A DNA stretch of 22,887 nt from NCBI GenBank assembly GCA_964649845.1, contig CAZYSS010000024.1, positions 1 through 22,887 of the forward strand, given 5' to 3'. Below are positions 15,378-22,262 of this stretch, in pieces (position 1 is the stretch's first letter; every line of letters starts with the position of its first letter). Under the pieces are notes generated by a model. The model did not search any database. It saw only the letters and a program-made list of their open reading frames with translations, and was not told the DNA's origin. This stretch comes from RGIG3102 sp964649845. Its GTDB lineage: Bacteria > Bacillota > Clostridia > Oscillospirales > Ruminococcaceae. A program made the translations under genes and the position numbers.

Positions 15378-16229
15378 ATGAAGATTGGCGTAATTGATGT
15401 AGGCGGCGGATATAAAGGAATATATGCAGCCGGTGTAATGGACTGTTGTATGAAAAACAATATAAAGTTTGATTTTGGCATAGGCATATCGGCCGGTGCG
15501 GCAAATCTGATTTCCTATGCGGCAGGCCAGTACAAAAGAAACTTTCAGTTCTACAGTGAATATGGTCTGCGAAAGGAATATGCCAGCCTGTCTAATTTTA
15601 TAAGAAAACGCAACTATATAGACCTGGATTATATATACAGCACATTGAGCAACTCTGACGGAGAAAATCCACTTGATTATGAAGCAGCTATGGCAAACCC
15701 TATTGAATTGTATTTTCTCGCCACACACGCACTGACCGGAAGTGAAAAATATTTTGCCAAAGAAGACGTGTCAAAGGATGATTACAGCATACTGAAAGCC
15801 AGCTGTGCAATACCTTTTGTATGCCAGCCACAGACTGTTTGTGGGGATATGTATTTTGACGGAGCGTTGGCTGACCCTGTTCCGGTAGAAAAAGCTTTTG
15901 AAATGGGTTGTGACAAAGTAGTGCTGATACTGACAAGGCCGGAAAATGAAATCAGACAGATTGGCCATGATGATTTTCTGGCTGACAGAATAATTAAAAA
16001 ATATCCCCGTGCCGCAGGCAATCTGCTGACAAAGGCCGAGAGATATAACGATGAAGTAGCCATTGCAAAACTGTATGCAAAATATGGTAAAGTACTGATA
16101 ATTGCCCCGGATGACACTTGTGGTGTGGGCACTATCAAAGGCAAAAAAGAAAACCTTGTCCGTCTGTATGAAAAAGGACTGCGGGACGGAGAAAAAATAA
16201 CAAGTTTTGTAAACAGTTCCCATTTTTAG
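15378..16229 (+). CDS. Patatin-like phospholipase/acyl hydrolase
   Basis: A 283-residue serine acyl hydrolase of the patatin family (RssA-like bacterial type). The oxyanion-hole motif is GGGYKG (9-14), the nucleophile elbow is GISAG with Ser38, and the second member of the Ser-Asp dyad is Asp161 in DGALADP. All needed residues are intact. There is no signal peptide, so it should act on membrane lipids or acyl esters from the cytoplasmic face. An AAAGGAG site lies 7 bases before the ATG. The gene is divergent from the radical SAM operon across a shared operator and is followed by the cluster-less radical-SAM-like gene. Confidence 0.93.
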   Translation: MKIGVIDVGGGYKGIYAAGVMDCCMKNNIKFDFGIGISAGAANLISYAAGQYKRNFQFYSEYGLRKEYASLSNFIRKRNYIDLDYIYSTLSNSDGENPLDYEAAMANPIELYFLATHALTGSEKYFAKEDVSKDDYSILKASCAIPFVCQPQTVCGDMYFDGALADPVPVEKAFEMGCDKVVLILTRPENEIRQIGHDDFLADRIIKKYPRAAGNLLTKAERYNDEVAIAKLYAKYGKVLIIAPDDTCGVGTIKGKKENLVRLYEKGLRDGEKITSFVNSSHF

Positions 16230-16280
16230 GACACTTTATAATAAATGTCCATTTTGTATACAGCCCTGTATTGATAAAAT
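16229..16280 (+). promoter_or_regulatory. Operator half-sites and promoter before the radical-SAM-like gene
   Basis: GGACA (16229-16233) and TGTCC (16246-16250) are 12 bases apart, the same pattern as at 15241-15322 and 18189-18211. Directly after comes TTTGTA (16253-16258), 16 bases, and an extended -10 TGATAAAAT (TAAAAT at 16275-16280). The gene can thus be transcribed independently of the patatin gene under the same control. Confidence 0.6.
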
Positions 16281-16315
16281 AAAATTGATGTAATACCCAT
16301 TTTAAGGACAGAATT

Positions 16316-17332
16316 ATGACAAATTCAATGATTTATACCCTTACCGAAACAGTGATACGAAAAACGCTGAACGAAATACAGGATTCTCCACAAAGAAGCA
16401 TACGAAATTTGATTGATATGGCACTGCACTTTACAAAAGGCGGTTTCCAGAAGCATTTTTTTGCCACTGCACAGACAATGCTGCAGAATGAAAACAGCGG
16501 ATACTACAAACTGATAACAGACTGTGTAAACAATATTGACCATCAGCGAATTATAGATTTCGGCATAAATATAGGCTATAACAGCTTTTTCGATGGCGCC
16601 AAAACCATCAGAACTATAGAAAAACAGAAAAACTATAATATTCCATGGTGTCTTACCCTTACTGTAAACGGCCAGGATTATATTGAAAATGAAGAGAAAT
16701 ATCACAGCATAATCCGCCAGGGTATGGAAACAGGCATATACACATGGATAATAAGATGTATAGGCAGGCCTGATTATATAATCAGCATTGCAAAAGAATT
16801 TACAGACTGTGCTTTTGTACTTATCTGCCAGCCGTGGGAAATCAGCTATGCAGTGCTGGATGAGGCAAACGAAACAAACAATATTATGTTTGCAGTGAAT
16901 TATGCAAATCACATAAGCGATGCCTGCAGATTGCTGCGAAAAAGAAAATATCTGTATTCTGTCCTTTACAATTATTCAGATGATAATGTATCAGAAATAA
17001 CTTCAGATGAATTTTTGCCTAATATTGAAAATCTGCACCCGGTTTTCACTGTATTTGTGGGAGATAAAAAATGCAGTAATGATACAAGAAAAGCAGTATA
17101 CCAATATATCTGTGATGCCAGAAACCGGCAGAAATATTCCACCGGACTGTGGGATTTCTATTATGACAATATGTATGTGGACAGTATTATTTCCGAAGAC
17201 TGCTGTTCAGCTTTTGTGTCTGAAAGCGGCAGAGTATACACATATGTGGATAAACTGATAAAAACAGGTTGCAATATTTTTGATATGCCATTGGAATCTG
17301 TGTTAAAGAAAATGTTCCCCAAAACACTATAA
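16316..17332 (+). CDS. Radical-SAM-like protein lacking the FeS cysteine loop (paralogue of the 13819-15180 product)
   Basis: A 338-residue protein that aligns along most of its length with the radical SAM protein encoded at 13819-15180, although no radical SAM motif remains. The helical N-terminus matches; both share NIPW before the cluster site and SIIRQG after it, followed by related strands (GIYTWIIRCIGRPD against GTYMYIYTGGEPL). Between NIPW and SIIRQG it has 19 residues where the intact enzyme has 34, so the CxxxCxxC loop is deleted. GGEP has become IGRP. In the auxiliary region C-x-G-x4-C becomes G-x4-Tyr310, yet the CNIxD motif (Cys319 onwards) stays. The last ~70 residues with the CxxCxxC tail are absent. 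The frame is open with a promoter and terminator, so it is a maintained protein rather than a pseudogene. It is probably non-catalytic, as a partner or substrate-binding subunit. Confidence 0.78.
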   Translation: MTNSMIYTLTETVIRKTLNEIQDSPQRSIRNLIDMALHFTKGGFQKHFFATAQTMLQNENSGYYKLITDCVNNIDHQRIIDFGINIGYNSFFDGAKTIRTIEKQKNYNIPWCLTLTVNGQDYIENEEKYHSIIRQGMETGIYTWIIRCIGRPDYIISIAKEFTDCAFVLICQPWEISYAVLDEANETNNIMFAVNYANHISDACRLLRKRKYLYSVLYNYSDDNVSEITSDEFLPNIENLHPVFTVFVGDKKCSNDTRKAVYQYICDARNRQKYSTGLWDFYYDNMYVDSIISEDCCSAFVSESGRVYTYVDKLIKTGCNIFDMPLESVLKKMFPKTL

Positions 17333-17341
17333 CTCCCTTAA

Positions 17342-17380
17342 AGAAAAAAGGCTGTACACAGCAAGTACAGTCTTTTTTCT
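17342..17380. terminator. Terminator between the radical-SAM-like gene and tetR
   Basis: A long stem, AGAAAAAAG.CTGTAC against GTACAG.CTTTTTTCT, closes a short loop. T-rich in both directions, it can serve both convergent genes. Confidence 0.85.
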
Positions 17381-17417
17381 TTGAGTTGAGAAGATGTATG
17401 AAAAATAAGATAGAAAT

Positions 17418-17981
17418 CTATTGCAACAAGCTTTCGTCAATGTCGTCGTAACGCCTTGCTATCAGGCGCACACATTGAAACAGCTGTTTGCCAAATTCCT
17501 GTGGCGGCATACAGTCTTTGTCTGCTATCCAACGATGAATAGCAACAATAATAGCATCACAGAAAAAATTTATCTGAAAATCTGTGGTCTGTTCTTCCGG
17601 GTACATTTCTCTTAGATGTACACTCAATGCACTATACAGGATTTCTTGGAAATGTTCAGTAAAAGAATTCTGTCCGCTGACCTCCAGGGCTTTTCTGTAG
17701 AAATCTCTGTTCTTATAAAAATAATCCAGCAGATTTTCTATTCTTTTCATTCGGCCTTCTGCAGATGTATCGTCCTGCATTATAACAACAGGTATGAATT
17801 CAATATCAAAAATCCAGTTCATAAGGTCGTATTTATCTTTGAAGTGATAATAAAAGCTTTTTCGGTTCATATCACATTTTTCGCAGATGTCACCTACGCT
17901 GATTTTAGAAAAAGGTTTTTCATTCATCAGCTGTTTCAACGCACTGGCCAGAGCTTTTTTTGTAATATTGGAATCTGCCAT
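17418..17981 (-). CDS. TetR/AcrR family regulator
   Basis: A 187-residue TetR-type repressor. The N-terminal helix-turn-helix is clear (about residues 9-55: KKALASALKQLMNEKPFSKISVGDICEKCDMNRKSFYYHFKDKYDL), with the typical FYYHFKDK recognition-helix end. The C-terminal ligand domain resembles the DhaS/TetR_C_8 group; its ligand is unknown. GGAGGG precedes the ATG by 7 bases. The gene lies between the patatin/radical-SAM-like genes and the P-type ATPase, and it is the obvious candidate to bind the GGGACA-N12-TGTCC sites in front of those genes. None of these sites lies at its own promoter; instead it is preceded by a riboswitch-like leader with a terminator. Confidence 0.92.
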   Translation of the reverse strand: MADSNITKKALASALKQLMNEKPFSKISVGDICEKCDMNRKSFYYHFKDKYDLMNWIFDIEFIPVVIMQDDTSAEGRMKRIENLLDYFYKNRDFYRKALEVSGQNSFTEHFQEILYSALSVHLREMYPEEQTTDFQINFFCDAIIVAIHRWIADKDCMPPQEFGKQLFQCVRLIARRYDDIDESLLQ

Positions 17982-18020
17982 TAAGTTTCCCTCCGTTTCT
18001 GAATTTATCGGTAACAGAGT

Positions 18021-18056
18021 AAAAAAGAGACCTGTCTGCTACCGCAGATAAGTCTC
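18021..18056 (-). terminator. Riboswitch-controlled terminator in the tetR leader
   Basis: GAGAC (18056-18052) pairs with GTCTC (18031-18027), with an inner TCTGC/GCAGA stem and a 3x3 internal loop, followed by six T. It lies 39 bases before the tetR start codon. Confidence 0.8.
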
Positions 18057-18133
18057 GTCATTTAAGATAATACCAGGATAAAATCCATGATGTTGACATC
18101 ATCACACCACTGTGTTGACTACTCCCTTATTGG
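18021..18133 (-). ncRNA. Candidate yybP-ykoY (Mn2+) riboswitch with terminator, leader of tetR
   Basis: The minus-strand leader begins, a few bases after a good promoter, with ATAAGGGAGTAG, close to the GGGGAGUAG of the yybP-ykoY family. It then has an ATGATG-TCAA-CATCAT hairpin carrying the typical UCAACA, and ends with GACGAGACTTAT, like the second conserved loop. ATAAG at the 5' end pairs with CTTAT at the 3' end to close the aptamer (P1). The same 3' strand is part of a terminator (GAGAC..TCTGC/GCAGA..GTCTC, 18027-18056, then TTTTTT). Closing P1 would break the terminator, as expected for an ON switch. The family senses Mn2+ and usually precedes exporters; here the downstream gene is tetR, with a P-type ATPase divergent. 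Identified from memory of the consensus, not by a covariance search. Confidence 0.6.
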
Positions 18134-18138
18134 TAATA

Positions 18139-18167
18139 ATTTTAACAGACTACCTGTGATAATTCAA
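18139..18167 (-). promoter_or_regulatory. Promoter of the tetR leader
   Basis: TTGAAT (18167-18162) and TAAAAT (18144-18139) are 17 bases apart, with a TG extended -10 on the minus strand. Transcription would start near 18133, right at the beginning of the riboswitch-like structure. Confidence 0.75.
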
Positions 18168-18188
18168 TGAAAAAACGCACTATATTTT

Positions 18189-18269
18189 GGGACAGTTCTG
18201 TCTGACTGTCCAAAAATGTAACAGCTTTTTCCGGAATGAGAAAAAATGGGACAATATAATTTTCTGTCC
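18189..18269 (+). promoter_or_regulatory. Operator repeats and promoter of the P-type ATPase gene
   Basis: GGGACA (18189-18194) and TGTCC (18207-18211) are 12 bases apart. The second half-site begins an 18-mer TGTCCAAAAATGTAACAG (18207-18224) that matches 17 or 16 of 18 positions in the arms of the palindrome at 15259-15305. A further pair, GGGACA (18248-18253) and TGTCC (18265-18269), spaced by 11, encloses a TATAAT (18255-18260) that is the likely -10 of the ATPase gene; no clear -35 is seen. Two sites of the same regulator at one promoter suggest tight repression. Confidence 0.7.
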
Positions 18270-18332
18270 GATGTTTTTTATTACATCACAGAATATACTG
18301 TAGACATATCAATACAAGGAGGAAGATGTAAA

Positions 18333-20945
18333 TTGATATTCCACAACACAAAATCAGAAGATGTTGTAAAACGGCTGGGAAGTGACATTGTAAACGGTCT
18401 GTCCCGGCAACAGGCAGAACAGAAACTGTCTGAATACGGAGAAAACAAGCTCCGTGAAAAACCAAAGAAAACAAATTTTCAGCGTTTTCTTGACCAGTTT
18501 AAGGATGCAATGATTATTATACTGCTGATTGCTGCAGCAGTTTCATTTGCCATTGCAGTTATAGAAGGCAACCCGAAAGAATTTTTTGAACCTGCACTTA
18601 TTCTTGCCATTGTCATAATGAATGCAGTAATGGGTGTATTGCAGGAAAGCAAGGCAGAAAAGGCATTGGATGCACTGAAAAATATGTCTGCACCTCACGC
18701 CCGTGTAATACGTGATGGCGAAGAGCAGATTATCAATGCTGACCAGCTGGTACCTGGCGATATTGTCCGTCTTGAAGCAGGCGATTTTGTGCCGGCTGAT
18801 GCCAGACTTATACGCAGTGTAAGCCTGAAAAGTGAGGAATCAGCACTGACCGGTGAATCAGTTCCATCTGAAAAAGATGCCGAAACTGTTGTAGATGAAA
18901 GCTCTCCTCTTGGTGACAGAACCAATATGGTTTTCTCCGGCTGTTCAATCACTTATGGCACAGCTTTGGCGGTAGTCACTGCCACAGGTATGGACACAGA
19001 GATGGGCAAAATTGCAAATCTTCTGGATAATGAAGAAGAAGGGCAGACACCGCTTCAGGAGAAACTTTCACAGCTTGGCAAATATCTTGGTTTTCTGGCT
19101 CTGGGTGCCTGTGCAATAATTTTTGTAGTAGGTATGATGAACGGTATCCCTGCCCTTGAAATATTTATGACAGCAGTATCCTTGGCGGTTTCTGCTATTC
19201 CGGAAGGTCTGCCGGCTATTGTAACAATTGTTCTGTCTATAGGTGTTCAGCGTATGGTAAAGAAAAACGCCATTATCCGCCGTCTGCCTGCTGTGGAAAC
19301 ACTGGGCAGCGCATCTGTAATCTGTTCTGACAAAACAGGTACACTGACACAGAACAGAATGACATTGGTAAAAGCATATATTGATGGTGCTGAAGGCACT
19401 GAAGATATAAATACAGCAAACTCACTTGCTGTGTGTGAACTGCTGAAAATGGGCACTCTGTGTTCTGACGGTTCAGTTTCATTCCACGGCACAGAAGAAA
19501 AGCATATAGGTGACCCGACTGAAACGGCAATCATTGTGGCTGCCCATAAAAATGGTTTCCCTAAAGATATACTGACAGCAAAATATCCAAGGCTGGCAGA
19601 AATACCTTTCGACTCTGACCGCAAGCTGATGAGTGCCGTCATAAAAGCTGAAGGCGGCCCCCTTGTAATAGTAAAAGGTGCCTTTGATGTGATGGCAGAC
19701 CGCTGTATCAGAGGTGATATGAAAAAAGCAGCACAGATAAATGAAGAGATGAGTTCTGATGCTCTGCGTGTGCTGGCAATCGGATATAAGGAAATCAGTG
19801 AAATACCCGAAAATCCAACCAGTGAAGACATGGAAAGCGGGCTGACATTTATGGGGCTTGTGGGTATGATTGACCCGCCAAGACCAGAAGCAAAAGACGC
19901 TGTTGCAATATGTCGCAAAGCAGGTATCAAGCCTGTAATGATTACAGGTGACCACGTGGTAACTGCATCTGCCATTGCAAAGGAACTGGGTATCCTGCAG
20001 GATGGCGATATGGCTATTACCGGTGCAAAATTAGACCATCTGACTGACAGCCAACTGGATGACATAGTTGAAAACATTTCAGTATATGCCCGTGTATCTC
20101 CTGAAAATAAAATCAGGATTGTAAAAGCATGGCAGAGAAAAGGTCAGGTTGTTTCAATGACCGGTGACGGTGTGAATGATGCCCCTGCCCTGAAAGCTGC
20201 TGATATAGGCTGTGCAATGGGCATCACAGGTACTGATGTTGCCAAAGGTGCTGCAGATATGACACTGACTGATGACAACTTTGCAACTATTGTAGATGCT
20301 GTCCGTGAAGGCCGTGGCATTTATGCCAACATCAAAAAAGTAGTAGGCTTCCTGTTGGGTACAAATATCGGCGAAGTGGTTACAGTTTTTGTGGCCATGC
20401 TGCTGTGGCACAAATCTCCACTGATGAGTATGCAGCTGCTGTGGATAAACCTTGTTACAGACTCACTGCCTGCAATTGCTTTAGGTATGGAAGCTGTGGA
20501 AAAAGATGTTATGGAACAGAAACCAAAACCAAAGAACGAAGGTCTGTTTGCCCATGGTTTTGGAGTAAGAACTGTACTTACAGGTGTTCTTTTCGGCGCA
20601 ATCTCTCTGGTGGCATACAATCTGGGCATCAAATCCACCGGTCTTGAAGCAGGTGGTCAGACACTGGCATTTATGGTGCTGGCACTGTCACAGATTGTTC
20701 AGGCATACAATATGCGTTCTGAACACTCACTGTTTAAAATAGGTGTATTTTCAAATAAAAATCTCAACTGGGCTGCCCTTGTCGCTGTAATGCTGGTAGC
20801 ACTGGTTATGTTTACTCCTCTGGCAAATGCCTTTGGTCTTATCCGTTTATCCTTTGCACAGTATGCAGAAGGTATTGGTCTGATTTTCCTGCCTTTGCTG
20901 ATTTTTGAAGTGGCCAAAGCAACAGGCCTTATAAAAGCCAGATAG
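18333..20945 (+). CDS. P-type calcium/cation-transporting ATPase (P2A type)
   Basis: An 870-residue membrane pump. I start it at the TTG at 18333: GGAGG (18318-18322) lies 10 bases upstream and the protein then begins MIFHNTKSEDVVKRL like other bacterial Ca2+-ATPases; a longer ATG frame from 18246 would run through the operator. Motifs: LTGES (173-176 for TGES), PEGLP in M4 (290-294, Glu291), phosphorylation site DKTGTLT (Asp333), GDGVNDAP (611-618) and NLVTDS in M6 (Asn706, Asp710). The M4 Glu and the M6 Asn/Asp are Ca2+ ligands in SERCA-type pumps. Related bacterial pumps also carry Mn2+, and some (L. lactis YoaB) sit behind Mn2+ riboswitches. It is divergent from the tetR leader, which carries a riboswitch-like element, so Mn2+ export is a real alternative to Ca2+. 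Confidence 0.94.
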   Translation: MIFHNTKSEDVVKRLGSDIVNGLSRQQAEQKLSEYGENKLREKPKKTNFQRFLDQFKDAMIIILLIAAAVSFAIAVIEGNPKEFFEPALILAIVIMNAVMGVLQESKAEKALDALKNMSAPHARVIRDGEEQIINADQLVPGDIVRLEAGDFVPADARLIRSVSLKSEESALTGESVPSEKDAETVVDESSPLGDRTNMVFSGCSITYGTALAVVTATGMDTEMGKIANLLDNEEEGQTPLQEKLSQLGKYLGFLALGACAIIFVVGMMNGIPALEIFMTAVSLAVSAIPEGLPAIVTIVLSIGVQRMVKKNAIIRRLPAVETLGSASVICSDKTGTLTQNRMTLVKAYIDGAEGTEDINTANSLAVCELLKMGTLCSDGSVSFHGTEEKHIGDPTETAIIVAAHKNGFPKDILTAKYPRLAEIPFDSDRKLMSAVIKAEGGPLVIVKGAFDVMADRCIRGDMKKAAQINEEMSSDALRVLAIGYKEISEIPENPTSEDMESGLTFMGLVGMIDPPRPEAKDAVAICRKAGIKPVMITGDHVVTASAIAKELGILQDGDMAITGAKLDHLTDSQLDDIVENISVYARVSPENKIRIVKAWQRKGQVVSMTGDGVNDAPALKAADIGCAMGITGTDVAKGAADMTLTDDNFATIVDAVREGRGIYANIKKVVGFLLGTNIGEVVTVFVAMLLWHKSPLMSMQLLWINLVTDSLPAIALGMEAVEKDVMEQKPKPKNEGLFAHGFGVRTVLTGVLFGAISLVAYNLGIKSTGLEAGGQTLAFMVLALSQIVQAYNMRSEHSLFKIGVFSNKNLNWAALVAVMLVALVMFTPLANAFGLIRLSFAQYAEGIGLIFLPLLIFEVAKATGLIKAR

Positions 20946-21180
20946 CGCATTTTATGCGTCCGCATATCTCCTCATGTTCAGGCAGCTTCTACCCGGAGGC
21001 TGCCTGACCTCCTCTCATAACAAAAGAAGGTAAAAAATTGTTTATTGAAGACTAAAAGAAAAGAAAAACGGTCTCTCGCTGGATAATCAGCACAGTATCT
21101 ATAACCGAGATTGAAATATCATTAAACAATCTGTAAGAAATGACACATAAGCAAAAACAGTTTCCAGCCAATGCAAAGAA
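20946..21180. other. Intergenic stretch left of the assembly gap
   Basis: Apart from the hairpin at 20979-21006 I find no gene with a credible start. An open frame on the minus strand (to 21052) enters from the gap, but I cannot recognise its sequence. A TCTCG/CGAGA stem (21074-21110), followed on the minus strand by TTTTTCTTTTC, is a possible terminator for something entering from the gap. Confidence 0.4.
20979..21006 (+). terminator. Hairpin after the ATPase gene, possible terminator
   Basis: CAGGCAGC (20979-20986) pairs with GCTGCCTG (20999-21006), extended by wobble pairs to about 12 bp with an ACCC loop. No T-run follows, so it may be a weak terminator or a 3' stabilising hairpin. Confidence 0.45.
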
Positions 21181-21280
21181 NNNNNNNNNNNNNNNNNNNN
21201 NNNNNNNNNNNNNNNNNNNNNNNNNNNNNNNNNNNNNNNNNNNNNNNNNNNNNNNNNNNNNNNNNNNNNNNNNNNNNNNN
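21181..21280. other. Assembly gap of 100 N
   Basis: Exactly 100 N, the conventional scaffold gap size. The 11 bases before it (AATGCAAAGAA, 21170-21180) recur immediately after it (21281-21291), so the two contig ends may overlap and the true gap may be absent, or a repeat may have broken the assembly. Confidence 0.98.
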
Positions 21281-21419
21281 AATGCAAAGAATAATAATTC
21301 ATTATAGATTTTTAGGTGTATTAAATATTCCAAACGAGTTTCAAGGCAATAATGTTGTTTTGGAAACCCGTGATGGCGTTGCAATAGAATATATTGCAAC
21401 AAAAGAAAAATCAGCATAA
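21281..21419 (+). CDS. Unidentified C-terminal fragment after the gap
   Basis: The frame entering from the gap encodes about 46 residues, ending ...LETRDGVAIEYIATKEKSA and a TAA at 21417-21419. It looks like the tail of a protein, but I cannot name it. If the contig ends overlap at the repeated 11-mer, the frame upstream reaches a TGA within 12 codons, and no ribosome binding site precedes the only ATG; then it is a gene remnant or non-coding. Low confidence. Confidence 0.3.
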
Positions 21420-21449
21420 AAAAACAGCAGGCATCACATACCTGCTGTT
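21418..21449 (-). terminator. Terminator-like hairpin, minus direction
   Basis: AACAGCAGG (21423-21431) pairs with CCTGCTGTT (21441-21449). On the minus strand it is followed by seven T. It lies beyond the tRNA terminator and could be a second stop for tRNA read-through. Confidence 0.6.
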
Positions 21450-21466
21450 AAAAAATCATTATAAAC

Positions 21467-21509
21467 AAAAAATGGAATAATCACTACTCAGATGCGTAAT
21501 GATTATTCC
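21467..21509 (-). terminator. Terminator of the tRNA-Pro gene
   Basis: On the minus strand GGAATAATCA and TGATTATTCC (21474-21509) form a 10-bp stem followed by ATTTTTTG. Confidence 0.88.
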
Positions 21510-21512
21510 AAG

Positions 21513-21589
21513 TGGTCGGGATGACAGGATTCGAACCTGCGGCATCCTGGTCCCAAACCAGGCGCTCTACCAAACTGAGCCACATCCCG
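21513..21589 (-). tRNA. tRNA-Pro (anticodon UGG)
   Basis: A complete 77-nt cloverleaf on the minus strand: acceptor CGGGATG/CATCCCG, D arm GCTC..GAGC with GTTTGGTAGA, anticodon stem CCTGG/CCAGG with loop TTTGGGA (anticodon TGG), and T arm with GGTTCGAATCC. The discriminator base A is followed by an encoded CCA (21515-21513). UGG reads all four Pro codons when modified. Confidence 0.97.
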
Positions 21590-21615
21590 TTGCTTGATTT
21601 CTCAAGTGCTTGATT

Positions 21616-21644
21616 ATTATAACTCAAGAAATCGCAAATGTCAA
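21616..21644 (-). promoter_or_regulatory. Consensus promoter of tRNA-Pro
   Basis: TTGACA (21644-21639), a 17-base spacer and TATAAT (21621-21616) on the minus strand: a perfect sigma-A consensus, as expected for a stable RNA gene. Confidence 0.9.
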
Positions 21645-21663
21645 CACTTTTTTCAAAAAAAAT

Positions 21664-22170
21664 TTAAATATTTTTTAAAAAATTATTCAGTTGCTTCTGA
21701 TTGCGGATAATAATCACTTTGTCACTATATTTTTTGCACATATCCGAATAGGCTTTTTTCTTTTGCTCTGTGCGGCCATCCCATAAAATCCATCTGGCAA
21801 ATTCCATGTCAAATTTCTCGTTGCAGCCGGTTGCCATACTTGGGCGTGTCTTTCCCTTGTATTTCATAAAACGGCCAAATGCGCGGCAAAAACAGGTAAA
21901 TCTGTTGAAATTGAAGAAAACAATCATATCGGCCTGTTCCAGACGTTCATTCTGGAGAAAGGCTTTGTAGTTGCCGTCAATAATCCAGCTGCTGTTTGAC
22001 GCCATAAAATCAGCCACAATGCGTTTTGAATCCTCCAGCGGTCTTTCCTGCCAGTTTTCCATAAACTGCACCGTGTCAAGAAAAAGCACCGGGATACTGT
22101 ATTTTTCAGCCAGCAGAGCTGCTGTTGTGCTTTTGCCGCTGCCTGAATAACCCAACATAGCAATTTTCAT
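21664..22170 (-). CDS. Small P-loop kinase, FlaR/adenylate-kinase-like (topology modulation protein family)
   Basis: A 168-residue P-loop NTPase. Walker A is GYSGSGKST (7-15). It is followed by the LDTVQFMENWQERP segment and the WIIDGNYKAFL block (about 62-72), which are typical of the family annotated as DNA topology modulation protein FlaR and related to adenylate kinases. A late Arg-rich lid region (FARWILWDGR, about 124-133) fits a kinase acting on a small molecule. The name FlaR is historical; the true substrate is not established. An AGGAGGGG site precedes the ATG. It is transcribed toward the tRNA-Pro promoter; AT-rich sequence follows its stop codon. Confidence 0.82.
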   Translation of the reverse strand: MKIAMLGYSGSGKSTTAALLAEKYSIPVLFLDTVQFMENWQERPLEDSKRIVADFMASNSSWIIDGNYKAFLQNERLEQADMIVFFNFNRFTCFCRAFGRFMKYKGKTRPSMATGCNEKFDMEFARWILWDGRTEQKKKAYSDMCKKYSDKVIIIRNQKQLNNFLKNI

Positions 22171-22223
22171 ACCTTTCCCCTCCTTTGCAGATATTTATAA
22201 TAACACAATCAGATTTTTATTGC

Positions 22224-22252
22224 AATAAAACAGGGGGCCTGTGCCCCCTGCT
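22224..22252 (-). terminator. Terminator of the rubredoxin gene
   Basis: CAGGGGG (22231-22237) pairs with CCCCCTG (22244-22250); on the minus strand TTTTATT follows. It lies 10 bases after the rubredoxin stop codon. Confidence 0.82.
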
Positions 22253-22262
22253 GTAAAATCAA

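Noticed and set aside
21171..21419. An 82-codon frame that spans the N gap
   Set aside because: The middle is unknown sequence, so the apparent continuity is an artefact; only the part after the gap is listed, with low confidence.
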